Assembly: GCF_002946835.1 (NCBI RefSeq)
Contig: NZ_CP026652.1
Coordinates: 7,254,001 to 7,318,000 of the forward strand
Source of the DNA: Streptomyces dengpaensis
Lineage (GTDB): Bacteria; Actinomycetota; Actinomycetes; Streptomycetales; Streptomycetaceae
Reading direction: 5' to 3'
Length of the DNA stretch: 64,000 bases
Positions within the stretch are counted from its first letter, which is position 1. The number at the start of each line of letters is the position of its first letter. Under the pieces are notes generated by a model. That model saw nothing but the letters and a program-made list of their open reading frames with translations. It did not search any database and was not told the origin of the DNA. The translations under genes were made by a program, and so were the position numbers. Below are positions 22,573-30,847 of the stretch, piece after piece.

Positions 22573-23502
22573 TCAGACCCCGGCCGCCCGCGCCGCCGTG
22601 TGCACCTCGGCGGCCACGTCCTTGAGCTCCTCCGCGTCCCGCACGGAGCTCTGCAGGTCGACGAAGATCTCGTCGAGGCCGACCTCGGCGTGGGCCACCA
22701 GATCCTCCACGATCTGGTCGACGCTGCCCTGGAAGGGGCTCCGGTTCGCGCCGTCGTACGCCTTCGCCGTGTACTGCGCATTGGTGCGCAGCACCGTCCG
22801 GATCGGCTCCGTGCGGCCGCGCTCGGCCGCCAGGTCCTGCAACTGGTGCCACTGCGCGGCCAGTTGCCCGGCGCCGTAGGCCCCCGGGATCCAGCCGTCG
22901 GCCATGTCGACGAGCCGGCGCCGGGCCTTGTTGGTGCTCGCGGCCAACAGGACCGGGATCGGCCGGGCGGGCTTCGGGCCGACCGCGGCCGACGCGATCT
23001 TGGTGAGCTTGCCGTCGTACACCACCGGGTCGGGTCCCCACACCGCGCGGCACACCTCGATCAGCTCGTCCAGGACCTGGCCGCGCTCCTCGAAGGGCCG
23101 CACCGACGCCGCCGCGTACTCGTCGAGCGACCAGCCCGTGCCCAGGCCCGCGACGACGCGGCCGCCACTCGCCGCGTCGAGAGTGGCGAGGGCCTTGGCG
23201 AGCTGGAACGGCACATGCAGCGGGGCGACCAGCACGCTGGTGCCGAGCAGGGCCCGCTCGGTGGCCGCGGCCGCGAGGGTCAGGGTCACGAGAGGCTCGG
23301 CGACACCGCGGTACGCCTCCGGCCAGGCCAGTCCCTCGATGCCGTAGAGCCCCTGCGTCGCGGGGTCCGGGAACAGGGCGCGCTCGAAGACCCACAGGCT
23401 GTCGTACCCGATGTCCTCGGCCGCGCGCGCCACGTCGGGCACGTCCCGTCCGATGTCGTACTGCTTCATCTGGGGGAGGCCGAGGCCGAGCCGAGTCGTC
23501 AT
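22573..23502 (-). CDS. LLM-class F420-dependent oxidoreductase
   Basis: The 309-residue TIM-barrel protein has luciferase-like monooxygenase features: LGLGLPQMKQYDIG at the N-terminus, AAEDIGYDSLWVFER, LATLDAASGGRVVAGLGTGW near residues 105-125, and PVLLAASTNKARRRLVDMADGW. It probably uses coenzyme F420, common in actinomycetes. The substrate is unknown. The start at 23502 is preceded by GAAGGAG on its strand. It is convergent with the DavB-like gene, with only 39 bp between. Confidence 0.87.
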   Translation of the reverse strand: MTTRLGLGLPQMKQYDIGRDVPDVARAAEDIGYDSLWVFERALFPDPATQGLYGIEGLAWPEAYRGVAEPLVTLTLAAAATERALLGTSVLVAPLHVPFQLAKALATLDAASGGRVVAGLGTGWSLDEYAAASVRPFEERGQVLDELIEVCRAVWGPDPVVYDGKLTKIASAAVGPKPARPIPVLLAASTNKARRRLVDMADGWIPGAYGAGQLAAQWHQLQDLAAERGRTEPIRTVLRTNAQYTAKAYDGANRSPFQGSVDQIVEDLVAHAEVGLDEIFVDLQSSVRDAEELKDVAAEVHTAARAAGV

Positions 23503-23594
23503 ACCTGTTTGCTCCTTCGCATACGGGTGTGCCCGCCGATCAACGTACAGCGATCTCACCGGCGTTCCGGCGACGACGGCCAGGCGTGGCCGGA

Positions 23595-24269
23595 TCAGTC
23601 CGGCAGCGGAGTGAGCAGCATCCGCCCGGCGAAGCCCACCGCGGCGTCGAGGCGGTCGCCGAACTCCTCGGCGAGGTCGGGGAGCCCGCGCAGCGCCCAG
23701 AGGGCCCGCGCCGCGGCCCAGGTCGCGTCGCGCGCCCGTTCCAGGCTCCAGGAGCCGAGCAGATGGGTGAGCGGATCGGCGATCTGGAGCAGATCGGGGC
23801 CCGGCATCAGATCTTCGCGGACGCGCTCCTCCAGCGAGACGAGGAGGTCGCCCACGCGATCGAACTCGTCCTCCAGATCGGCCGGTTCGCAGCCGAGCGT
23901 ACGACAGGCGTCCACGACGGCCAGCGCCAGATCGTGCCCGATGTGCGCGTTGATGCCCGCGAGCGCGAACTGCAGTGGACGTACGCCGGGATGGCGCCGG
24001 AACTGGATCAGCGGCCGCCAGCAGGCGGGCGCGCACCCCTCCTCCGCCACCGCCAGATAGCGCTCCGCGAACCGCACGTCCAGCGCGATCGCGGCCGTGA
24101 GGTCCGGGAACTCCCCGGCGTCCAGGCGCCGGTCGACCTCCTCGGTGACGGCGAGGTAGACGCGGTTGAAGACGGCGATCCCGTCGCGCTCGGGCAGGGT
24201 CGCGTCCAGGGCGCGCATACGGGAAACGACCGCGTCTACGGGGGTGATGAACTGTGCCAACTCGGCCAT
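23595..24269 (-). CDS. DUF5995 family protein
   Basis: The 224-residue, mostly helical protein has the DUF5995 pattern: an N-terminal LPERDGIAVFNRVYLAVTEEV, central FAERYLAVAEEG, CWRPLIQ and LAGINAHIGHDLALAVV, and a Trp-rich C-terminus (WSLERARDATWAAARALWAL). The function is unknown; paired His residues around GINAHIGHDL could bind metal (inference). It lies 93 bp upstream of the F420-type oxidoreductase on the same strand. Confidence 0.78.
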   Translation of the reverse strand: MAELAQFITPVDAVVSRMRALDATLPERDGIAVFNRVYLAVTEEVDRRLDAGEFPDLTAAIALDVRFAERYLAVAEEGCAPACWRPLIQFRRHPGVRPLQFALAGINAHIGHDLALAVVDACRTLGCEPADLEDEFDRVGDLLVSLEERVREDLMPGPDLLQIADPLTHLLGSWSLERARDATWAAARALWALRGLPDLAEEFGDRLDAAVGFAGRMLLTPLPD

Positions 24270-24378
24270 AAGGGCAGCGTCCCAGCCCTAGGCTGGCCGG
24301 AGTGCCGCCGGGCCGGAGGCTTCCCCAGAACGGGGGAACGCATTCGTGGCGGGAGTGGGGGAGTGGGGGGAGCAGGAC

Positions 24379-25572
24379 GTGTCAGGCTTACGCGCCCAGC
24401 GCACGGCCGCGCGCCGGGCCGAGCGCAGGCGGTCCGCCCGGCGTGGCGCCATGGTCGCCGCGGCCTCGGTCGTAGTCGCCGTCGGTTCGGTGACCGGGAC
24501 GGTGTCCGCCCTCGGCGACGGGCGCTCCTCCGGCGACGCCCAACCGCAGGTCACCACCCGCTCGCCCAGCCTCCAGCCGCTGCCCGCCCTGCCGTCGCCC
24601 TCGCCTTCGCAGGCTTCGGCCTCGCCGTCCTCGTCGAAGTCCCCGTCGGCAAAGCCGACCCGCCCGAAGCCCTCCACGAGCAAGCGGAAGCAGCAGCCCG
24701 CGGCTGCCCCCGCCCGGCTCTACCGCCACCCCGCGTCCCAGGCCCTCGACTGGGTCGCGGCCCATCCCGGCGACGCCCGGCGCGAGGTCATCGAGTCCCG
24801 GATCGCCGACCGTCCGGCCGCGGTCTGGTTCGCGGACTTCACGCCGTCCACCATCACCGCGCGGGTCAGGGCGGTGACGTCGGCCGCCGCCGCGCTCGGC
24901 CGTGTCCCGGTCGTCGTTCCGTACGCCATCCCGCAGCGGGACTGCGGCGGCGCCTCGGAGGGCGGGGCGCCCAGCCTCGCCGCGTACGACGGCTGGATCG
25001 ACAGGTTCGCGGCGGGGCTCGGCTCCGGCGAGGTCATCGTCGTCCTGGAGCCCGACGCGATCGCCCAGTCCGGCTGCCTCACCGAGGGCCAGCAGGCCGG
25101 CCGCTTCGCCTCGCTGGCCCGCGCGGGCCGGGTCATCAAGGCCGCGAACCCCAGGGCACGGGTCTACTACGACGCCGGGCACTCCGACTGGAACTCCACC
25201 GCCCAACAGGCCTCGCTGCTCGACCAGGCGGGCGCCGCGTCACCCGCCTCCTCCGACGGCATCTTCACCAACGTGTCCAATTTCCACCGTACGAGCGATG
25301 AGATCGCGTACGCCCGGCAGGTGCTGTCCGCGCTCGGCGGCCCCGCGAGCCTGGGCGCCGTCGTCGACACCAGCCGGAACGGCAACGGCGCCCCGGCCGA
25401 CGGCGAATGGTGCGATCCGGCGGGCCGGAAGATCGGACAGGCGCCGACCCTGAAGACCGGGGAGGCCAGGATCGACGCCTATCTGTGGGTGAAGCTGCCG
25501 GGCGAGTCGGACGGCTGCAAGGGCACGCCGGGGACCTTTTCGCCGGCGTACGCCTATGAGCTGGCGCGCTGA
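24379..25572 (+). CDS. secreted or membrane-anchored glycoside hydrolase family 6 protein
   Basis: GH6 enzymes are inverting endoglucanases or cellobiohydrolases. The 397-residue protein has an Arg-rich cytoplasmic start, one hydrophobic segment (VAAASVVVAVGSVTGTVSA), a Ser/Pro/Lys linker (about 60-115) and a GH6 domain. Key segments are VPYAIPQRDCGG, VLEPDAIAQSGC with the likely acid Asp, YYDAGHSDWN, and VDTSRNGNG. GTG 24379 fits GGGGAG at 24367-24372; in-frame GTG 24346 is an alternative. Its last 19 bp overlap the convergent permease gene. Confidence 0.85.
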   Translation: MSGLRAQRTAARRAERRRSARRGAMVAAASVVVAVGSVTGTVSALGDGRSSGDAQPQVTTRSPSLQPLPALPSPSPSQASASPSSSKSPSAKPTRPKPSTSKRKQQPAAAPARLYRHPASQALDWVAAHPGDARREVIESRIADRPAAVWFADFTPSTITARVRAVTSAAAALGRVPVVVPYAIPQRDCGGASEGGAPSLAAYDGWIDRFAAGLGSGEVIVVLEPDAIAQSGCLTEGQQAGRFASLARAGRVIKAANPRARVYYDAGHSDWNSTAQQASLLDQAGAASPASSDGIFTNVSNFHRTSDEIAYARQVLSALGGPASLGAVVDTSRNGNGAPADGEWCDPAGRKIGQAPTLKTGEARIDAYLWVKLPGESDGCKGTPGTFSPAYAYELAR

Positions 25573-26996
25573 TCCTGCGCGGCGGGGGCCTTCGCGGCGT
25601 CGGGAGCGCGCTCCTCGTCGTAGGAGTCCTCGTCATAGGAGGAGGTGCCTTCGTCGAGCAGCGGCTCCTGCGTCTTGAGGTGGGCCGGAGCCATCACCCG
25701 CAGCGTGTGGTAGCCGGTGATCACGACGAGGGTGCCAAGCGCGATGCCGTTCAGCGAGAAGTTGTCCGTGAACTTCAGCGAGACGCCGCCGACGCCGATG
25801 ATGATGCCCGCGGCGGCCGGGACCAGGTTCAGCGGGTTGCGCAGGTCGACCCGGGCGTTGAGCCAGATCTGGGCGCCGAGCAGGCCGATCATGCCGTACA
25901 GGATGACGGTGATGCCGCCGAGGACGCCGCCCGGGATCGCCGCCACGACCGCGCCGAACTTGGGGCAGAGGCCGAAGAGGAGAGCGAAGCCCGCGGCGGC
26001 CCAGCAGGCGGCGGTCGAGTAGACGCGGGTCGCGGCCATCACACCGATGTTCTCGGAGTACGTGGTGTTGGGCGGGCCGCCGACCGCCGTGGACAGCATC
26101 GAGGCGGCGCCGTCGGCGGAGATCGCGGTGCCCAGCTTGTCGTCCAGCGGGTCGCCGGTCATCTCGCCGACGGCCTTGACATGCCCGGCGTTCTCGGCGA
26201 CCAGCGCGATCACGACCGGCAGGGCGACGAGGATCGCCGACCACTCGAAGGACGGGCCGTGGAAGTTCGGCAGACCGATCCAGTCGGCCTGGCCGACGGC
26301 GGAGAGGTCCAGCCGCCAGTGGTCCGTGAGCTTGCCGCTCGCGTCCACCGAGTGGATCTTGCCGAAGATCCGGTCGAAGGCCCACGAGATCCCGTACCCG
26401 AAGACCAGACCCAGGAAGATCGCGATCCGTGACCAGAAACCGCGCAGGCACACCACGGCCAGACCGGTGAACAGCATCACCAGCAGCGCCGTCCACTGGT
26501 CCTGCGGCCAGTACGTCGACGCCGTCACCGGCGCCAGGTTGAAGCCGATCAGCATGACGACCGCGCCGGTCACGATCGGCGGCATCGCGGCGTGGATGAT
26601 CCGCGCCCCGAACCGCTGCACCGCGAGTCCCACCAGGAACAGCGCGATGCCGACGACGAAGACCGCGCCCGTCACCGTCGCGCTGGTGCCGCCCTGCGCG
26701 CGGATCACGGCGGCGACGCCCACGAAGGAGAGCGAGCAGCCCAGGTAGCTGGGCACGCGGCCACGCGTCGCCAGCAGGAAGATGACCGTCGCGACGCCGG
26801 ACATCATGATCGCGAGGTTCGGGTCCAGGCCCATGAGCACGGGCGCGACGAAGGACGCTCCGAACATGGCCACCACGTGCTGGGCGCCGAGCCCGACCGT
26901 GCGGGGCCAGGAGAGACGTTCATCGGGGCGGACGACCGCTCCCGGGCCGGGCGTGCGCCCGTCACCGTGCAGCTTCCAGCGCACGCCGAGGTCCAT
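25554..26996 (-). CDS. NCS2-family uracil/xanthine permease
   Basis: The 480-residue membrane protein has about 12-14 helices and NCS2 motifs: GLGAQHVVAMFGASFVAP near residue 35, the conserved acidic region VAENAGHVKAVGEMTG, and GGPPNTTYSENIGVMA. It probably imports uracil or xanthine with protons. The C-terminal tail is acidic (SSYDEDSYDEERAPD). The start is set at ATG 26996; an in-frame extension to 27047 exists and neither has a strong ribosome site. Confidence 0.88.
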   Translation of the reverse strand: MDLGVRWKLHGDGRTPGPGAVVRPDERLSWPRTVGLGAQHVVAMFGASFVAPVLMGLDPNLAIMMSGVATVIFLLATRGRVPSYLGCSLSFVGVAAVIRAQGGTSATVTGAVFVVGIALFLVGLAVQRFGARIIHAAMPPIVTGAVVMLIGFNLAPVTASTYWPQDQWTALLVMLFTGLAVVCLRGFWSRIAIFLGLVFGYGISWAFDRIFGKIHSVDASGKLTDHWRLDLSAVGQADWIGLPNFHGPSFEWSAILVALPVVIALVAENAGHVKAVGEMTGDPLDDKLGTAISADGAASMLSTAVGGPPNTTYSENIGVMAATRVYSTAACWAAAGFALLFGLCPKFGAVVAAIPGGVLGGITVILYGMIGLLGAQIWLNARVDLRNPLNLVPAAAGIIIGVGGVSLKFTDNFSLNGIALGTLVVITGYHTLRVMAPAHLKTQEPLLDEGTSSYDEDSYDEERAPDAAKAPAAQDQRASS

Positions 26997-27144
26997 AAGT
27001 GAGGCTTCGCTTTCTCTGTACCTGAAGACTGTCCGGACCATTGTCACCGGTATGCGGAGGTCCTCCGTTCACAGGGACCTTCCTGTGAACCGCGTTCAGA
27101 TGTCTGACCGGGCCTTGTCGGTCCCCGTCCGGCTCGACGCCGGT

Positions 27145-28377
27145 TCAGGGCTTCGCGTGGGGAACCGCCGCGGCCGGCGGACTGACCGCCGGGCGGTTGC
27201 CATTGCCGATGCCGCCGCCGGTACGCAGCACGCGCGCCAAGGCCGCGACCCCACACGTGAGCACCGTCACCAGACCGAATGACACGACCAGGCTCGTCAC
27301 CTGCGCCAGGCCGCCGATCGCGCTCGGGGCCGCCAGTCCCGAGGTGTAGGTGATGGTGGCGACACCCGCGATGGCCTGGCTCGGGTTGGGTCCGCTGTGG
27401 CCGGCCGCCGCGAAGCACAGCGGGACGACCACCGCGATGCCGAAGCCCAGCAGCGCGAAGCCGGCCATCGCCACCGCGGGGTTCCGTGCCACGACGATGA
27501 GCAGGCCGCCGAGCGTGGCCAGGACGCCGCCGACGCGTACGGTGCGCACCGCGCCGAAGCGGTTCACGACCGCGTCGCCCACGAGGCGGGCCACCGCCAT
27601 GGTCAGCATGAAGCCGGTCGTCGACGCCGCCGCCAGCCCGTCCGAGGTGCCCAGTTGGTCCCGCAGGTAGACCGCCGACCAGTCCAGGCTGGCGCCCTCG
27701 GCGAACACCGCGCAGAACCCGACCGCGCCGATGAGCAGCGCCGACCTGGGCGGCAGCGTGAACCGGGGCGGCGGCTCCTCGTCCTCGGCGGACTGCAGAT
27801 CGAGCACCCAGCGGCAGGCGAGCAGACCGAGCAGGGTGAGCGACGCCGCCGCCAGCGCGTGGTGCAGGCGCGCGTCCGAGCCCAGGTGGGCGGCGAGGGT
27901 GCCCGCCGCCGAGCCGATCAGGGCGCCCGTGCTCCACATGCCGTGCAGCCCGGACATGATCGACTTGTCGAGCCGGCGCTCGACCTCGACGCCCAGCGCG
28001 TTCATGGCGACATCGGCCATACCCGACGTCGCGCCGTAGGCGAACATCGCCAGGCAGAGGGTGAGCAGATTCGGCGCGAGGGACGGAAGGATCAGCGCCA
28101 GCGTCCAGAGCGCCATGAGCCCGCGCAGTGCCGTACGGCTCCCGAAGCGGTGGGTGATCCGGCCGGCCAGCGGCATCGAGCAGGCGGCGCCGAATGCCGT
28201 GAAGGCGAGGGCGAGTCCCAACTGACCCGCGCTGACCGAGGCGTGGTCCTGGATCCAGGGCACGCGGGTCGCGAACGAGCCGGTGACGGCGCCGTGCACG
28301 GCGAACACGGCGGCCACGGCGTACCGGGCCCGCTTCACCTCGCGTCGCTCACCTTGGTCGTACGCCACTTCACTCAT
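27145..28377 (-). CDS. MFS transporter
   Basis: The 410-residue protein has 12 predicted membrane helices with the MFS loop GRITHRFGSRTALRG after helix 2, and a central hydrophilic break near 195-215. The substrate is unknown. The upstream gene on the opposite strand is a ROK regulator, and an operator-like palindrome lies between them, so sugar-responsive control is likely (inference). GGAGGGG precedes the ATG. Its leader contains the 169-nt hairpin at 28406-28574. Confidence 0.87.
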   Translation of the reverse strand: MSEVAYDQGERREVKRARYAVAAVFAVHGAVTGSFATRVPWIQDHASVSAGQLGLALAFTAFGAACSMPLAGRITHRFGSRTALRGLMALWTLALILPSLAPNLLTLCLAMFAYGATSGMADVAMNALGVEVERRLDKSIMSGLHGMWSTGALIGSAAGTLAAHLGSDARLHHALAAASLTLLGLLACRWVLDLQSAEDEEPPPRFTLPPRSALLIGAVGFCAVFAEGASLDWSAVYLRDQLGTSDGLAAASTTGFMLTMAVARLVGDAVVNRFGAVRTVRVGGVLATLGGLLIVVARNPAVAMAGFALLGFGIAVVVPLCFAAAGHSGPNPSQAIAGVATITYTSGLAAPSAIGGLAQVTSLVVSFGLVTVLTCGVAALARVLRTGGGIGNGNRPAVSPPAAAVPHAKP

Positions 28378-28405
28378 GCTCGGACCCCTCCCCGGGTCTT
28401 GGCCA

Positions 28406-28574
28406 CTAAGCGACCCCGGGGAAGTTCAGGCACGCCCCCACGCCGCCCGGCACGCCCTCTCGCCGCACCGGACGAAGACCCAAGTAGCTCCGCTACGAGG
28501 GCCTTCGTCCGGCACGCCGAGAGCACGCACCGAACGACGCGGGAACGCACCCGCACTTCCCCGGAGCCGCTTAG
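28406..28574 (-). promoter_or_regulatory. giant leader hairpin upstream of the MFS gene
   Basis: Two 83-nt arms (28406-28488 and 28492-28574) face each other across a 3-nt loop with no gaps. By my count 61 of 83 positions are complementary. Of the 22 mismatches, 17 become G.U pairs when the minus strand is transcribed, that is in the MFS leader, while in plus-strand RNA they would be A/C clashes. It begins 28 bp upstream of the MFS start codon. It could be a regulatory leader, an RNase III target or a decayed inverted duplication. Confidence 0.7.
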
Positions 28575-28597
28575 CCTCTCCACGCTGCCGCCGTAAA

Positions 28598-28620
28598 CTA
28601 TCAGGAACCCTGCCTGATAG
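28598..28620. promoter_or_regulatory. operator between MFS and ROK genes
   Basis: CTATCAGG-N7-CCTGATAG is a perfect 8-bp inverted repeat in a locally AT-rich stretch, 61 bp before the ROK start and beyond the MFS leader hairpin. Its position suggests that the ROK protein binds here and controls both directions. Confidence 0.6.
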
Positions 28621-28681
28621 ATAGAGAGTTACCGGCCGCCCACCCACGGGGCGGCCCCGCCGATCTGGGAGGATTCCCGGC

Positions 28682-29953
28682 ATGCCCGCATCCCCGAGCA
28701 CCGCCCGGGCCATCAACGACCGGCTCGCCCTGCGGCTGCTGCAGCAGGAAGGCCCGCTGACGGCAGGGCAGTTGAAGCAGCTCACCGGCCTGTCCCGGCC
28801 CACGGTCGCCGACCTCGTCGAACGCCTCACCGTCGCCGGCCTGGTCGCCGTGGTGGGGGAGTCAGGGGAGCAGCGGCGCGGCCCGAACGCCCGCGTGTAC
28901 GGGATCGTCGCCGACCAGGCCCACCTGGCGGCCCTGGACGTCCGGACGGAAGGCGTCTCCGTGGTCGTGTCCGACCTGCTCGGCGAGGTGCTGGCCGAGG
29001 CGTCCGTGCCGATCGGAGGCGACACCGGGACCGGGCCCGCGGTCGAGCGGGCGGTGGCGCTCGTCGAGCAGGTCGCGAAGGAGGCGGACGCCGTGCGGGA
29101 GCCGCCGCGTGGCCCCGTTCCAGGGCGGGGGAGGCTGCACACCGTCGGCATCGGCGCGCCCGGCCTGATCGACCCCGCCACCGGCGAACTCCGCGACTCC
29201 TCGGGCCTGCCCGCATGGCACCGCCGCCTGGTCGCCGCCCTTCAGGACCGCCTGCCCGCCCGCGTCCTCGTCGAGAACGAGACGAACCTCGCCGCCCTCG
29301 CCGAACAGCGCGACGGCGCCGCGCGCGAGCGTGACACCTTCGTGCTGCTGTGGCTGGGGCACGGCGCCGGCGCCGCCGTCATCCTCGACGGGAGGCTCCG
29401 CCGCGGGGCCTCCGGCGGCACCGGCGAGATCGGTTTCCTTCCCGTGCCCGGTACCTCGGGCCTTCCCTCGGCGACGGACTGCGAGGGCGGGTTTCACTCG
29501 TTGGCGGGGGCGATGGCTGTCGCGGCGCTCGCGGCCGAGTGCGAGGTGGTGGCGGAGGCGGCTCCGTACGAACCGCACGCGGCCGCGCTGGTGCGGCGGG
29601 CGGTGGCGACCGCCGATGCCCCGCACTCCGGCCGCTTTCTCGACGCCCTCGCGGACCGCCTCGCCATCGGTGCGGCGTCCGTCATCGCTGTGCTGGATCC
29701 CGGTTGCGTGGTGCTCGGCGGTGAAATCGGCCAGGCGGGCGGGGACGTGCTCGCCGAGCGGGTCTCGGCACGGCTCGTACGGATGTCGCCGCTGCCGACC
29801 GAGGTGCGCGCGAGCGCGCTGGGGGGTGGGGCGGTGCTGCGGGGCGCGTTGCTGATGGCGCGGGACGAGGCGCAGGAGGAGTTGTTCGCCCCCGCCGCCC
29901 CGACCCATTCCCGTCGCCTGGGGGCTGCGCCCCCAGACCCCCGTCCGGCCTGA
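28682..29953 (+). CDS. ROK-family transcriptional regulator
   Basis: The 423-residue protein has an N-terminal winged HTH (GPLTAGQLKQLTGLSRPTVADLV, about 23-46) and a ROK ATPase-like fold with IGAPGLIDPATGEL, VENETNLAALAE and LGHGAGAAVILDGRL. The zinc-binding ROK cysteine cluster is not obvious; only one Cys appears in TDCEGGFHSL. It is divergent from the MFS gene. The last 14 residues (SRRLGAAPPDPRPA) are encoded by a dispersed intergenic repeat, so the ancestral stop was probably lost. Confidence 0.87.
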   Translation: MPASPSTARAINDRLALRLLQQEGPLTAGQLKQLTGLSRPTVADLVERLTVAGLVAVVGESGEQRRGPNARVYGIVADQAHLAALDVRTEGVSVVVSDLLGEVLAEASVPIGGDTGTGPAVERAVALVEQVAKEADAVREPPRGPVPGRGRLHTVGIGAPGLIDPATGELRDSSGLPAWHRRLVAALQDRLPARVLVENETNLAALAEQRDGAARERDTFVLLWLGHGAGAAVILDGRLRRGASGGTGEIGFLPVPGTSGLPSATDCEGGFHSLAGAMAVAALAAECEVVAEAAPYEPHAAALVRRAVATADAPHSGRFLDALADRLAIGAASVIAVLDPGCVVLGGEIGQAGGDVLAERVSARLVRMSPLPTEVRASALGGGAVLRGALLMARDEAQEELFAPAAPTHSRRLGAAPPDPRPA

Positions 29954-30006
29954 ACGGCCTCGTCCTCGAACGCCGGACGGGCTGGGACTCGAACGCCGGA
30001 CGGGCT
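29918..30006 (+). repeat. dispersed Streptomyces repeat, copy 2 with duplicated tail
   Basis: It starts with the perfect hairpin CTGGGGG-CTGCG-CCCCCAG (29918-29936) and ends with CGAACGCCGGACGGGCT twice, at about 29967-29983 and 29990-30006. It is closely related to 9708-9774. It encodes the C-terminus of the ROK protein and runs to the stop of the SDR remnant. Confidence 0.65.
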
Positions 30007-30260
30007 AGGACTTTCCAGCCCTCAGGTACTCCTCGAACGTCCCCTTCCCCACCGCACGCCCCGGCGTGAGATGCCCCCCGCTCCGGAACGCCCGGTACGT
30101 CTTCCCCGCAAGCGGCACGCCGACCAGTGGCCTCCGCTTCCCTGTGGCCCGTACATACGCCTCGGCCAGCGACCGGAACGTACGCACCTCGGGCCCGCCC
30201 ATGTCGGAGACGCGCCCCGCCGGCTCCCCGAGTGCCAGTGCGGCGAGGCGGTCGCGGGCG
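30005..30260 (-). pseudogene. C-terminal remnant of NAD(P)-binding (NmrA/SDR-type) protein
   Basis: About 85 codons on the minus strand encode RDRLAALALGEPAGRVSDMG, GPEVRTFRSLAEAYVRATG, PLVGVPLAGKTYRAFRSGG and GTFEEYLRAGKS. This matches the end of atypical short-chain dehydrogenase or NAD(P)H-binding proteins. The Rossmann N-terminus with its GxxGxxG motif is absent; upstream sequence is unrelated. The fragment cannot bind cofactor. Confidence 0.6.
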
Positions 30261-30323
30261 GCCGGGGGGTGGAGACCCGGCGGCGGGGCAAGGGCCTCCG
30301 TCACCGCCGCCGGGCCGACTGGG

Positions 30324-30353
30324 GGGTGTCGACAAACGGGGGTGTCGACAAAC
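30324..30353. repeat. tandem GGGTGTCGACAAAC repeat
   Basis: The 14-bp sequence occurs at 30324-30337 and 30340-30353, a 16-bp period. Each copy contains the palindrome TGTCGACA. It could be a paired operator; no target gene is evident because both neighbours are remnants. Confidence 0.5.
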
Positions 30354-30385
30354 CGGCCGCAGCGCACCGGTGATCGCAGACCCTA

Positions 30386-30424
30386 AAAGGACTAGACCAG
30401 AGAGGGCAATAGGTATGGACCATA
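30386..30424 (+). promoter_or_regulatory. chitinase-type direct repeats / DasR-like site without a chitinase
   Basis: GGACTAGACCAG (30389-30400) and GGTATGGACCAT (30412-30423) form an imperfect 12-bp direct repeat. The first lies within AAAGGACTAGACCAGA, which agrees at 11 of 16 positions with the DasR consensus as I recall it. Streptomyces chitinase promoters carry such repeats. No chitinase gene follows. Confidence 0.4.
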
Positions 30425-30425
30425 A

Positions 30426-30545
30426 TCAAGGGTGGGCGGTGAGGCGGAAGTTGGCCACTCGCGCGTCGCCGCGGAAGTCCATCCGTATGGCCTGTGAGCC
30501 ACCCCACAGGCTTTCGCCCGCATGGGTGTCGATCAGGCGTGGCAC
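30426..30545 (-). pseudogene. orphan protein-like C-terminal fragment
   Basis: The minus strand encodes LIDTHAGESLWGGSQAIRM, then DFRGDARVANFRLTAHP and a TGA at 30426. The composition looks coding, but no start or conserved domain is recognised and it ends at the edge of the FMN riboswitch. It may be the end of a deleted gene or chance. Confidence 0.22.
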
Positions 30546-30566
30546 ACTGGCTCTGTACCAGAAGCA

Positions 30567-30693
30567 GCGCACTCCGGGGTCGGTGAAACTCCGAACCGGC
30601 GGTTACAGTCCGCGACCCGGTCGCTTCCAGCGGCCGGTTGACCAGGTGAAATTCCTGGACCGACGGTTAAAGTCCGGATGGGAGGCAGTGCGC
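30567..30693 (+). promoter_or_regulatory. FMN riboswitch (RFN element)
   Basis: The P1 stem is GCGCACT (30567-30573) with AGTGCGC (30687-30693). Conserved RFN segments appear in order: GGGGTCGGTGAAACTCCGAA, CCGGCGGTTACAGTCCGCGA, GGTTGACCAGGTGAAATTCC, GGACCGACGGTTAAAGTCC and GGATGGGAG. It lies 154 nt before ribE and should reduce expression of the riboflavin operon when FMN is plentiful. No strong terminator follows; a small GACTCG/CGAGTC hairpin lies in the expression-platform region. Confidence 0.95.
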
Positions 30694-30847
30694 GGTGGGC
30701 GGGCATTCGTGCGCGCCGCCGTTTGTTGCGACTCGTCCTGTGCGGCGAGTCTCCTTTCGGCGTCGCTCCCGGTGTCGTCGTCCGCTTTCTCTGTCGTCTT
30801 CGACAGGCCCCGGAGTCCGTGCCCCATGAGGCAGGAGGACCCGGGAA

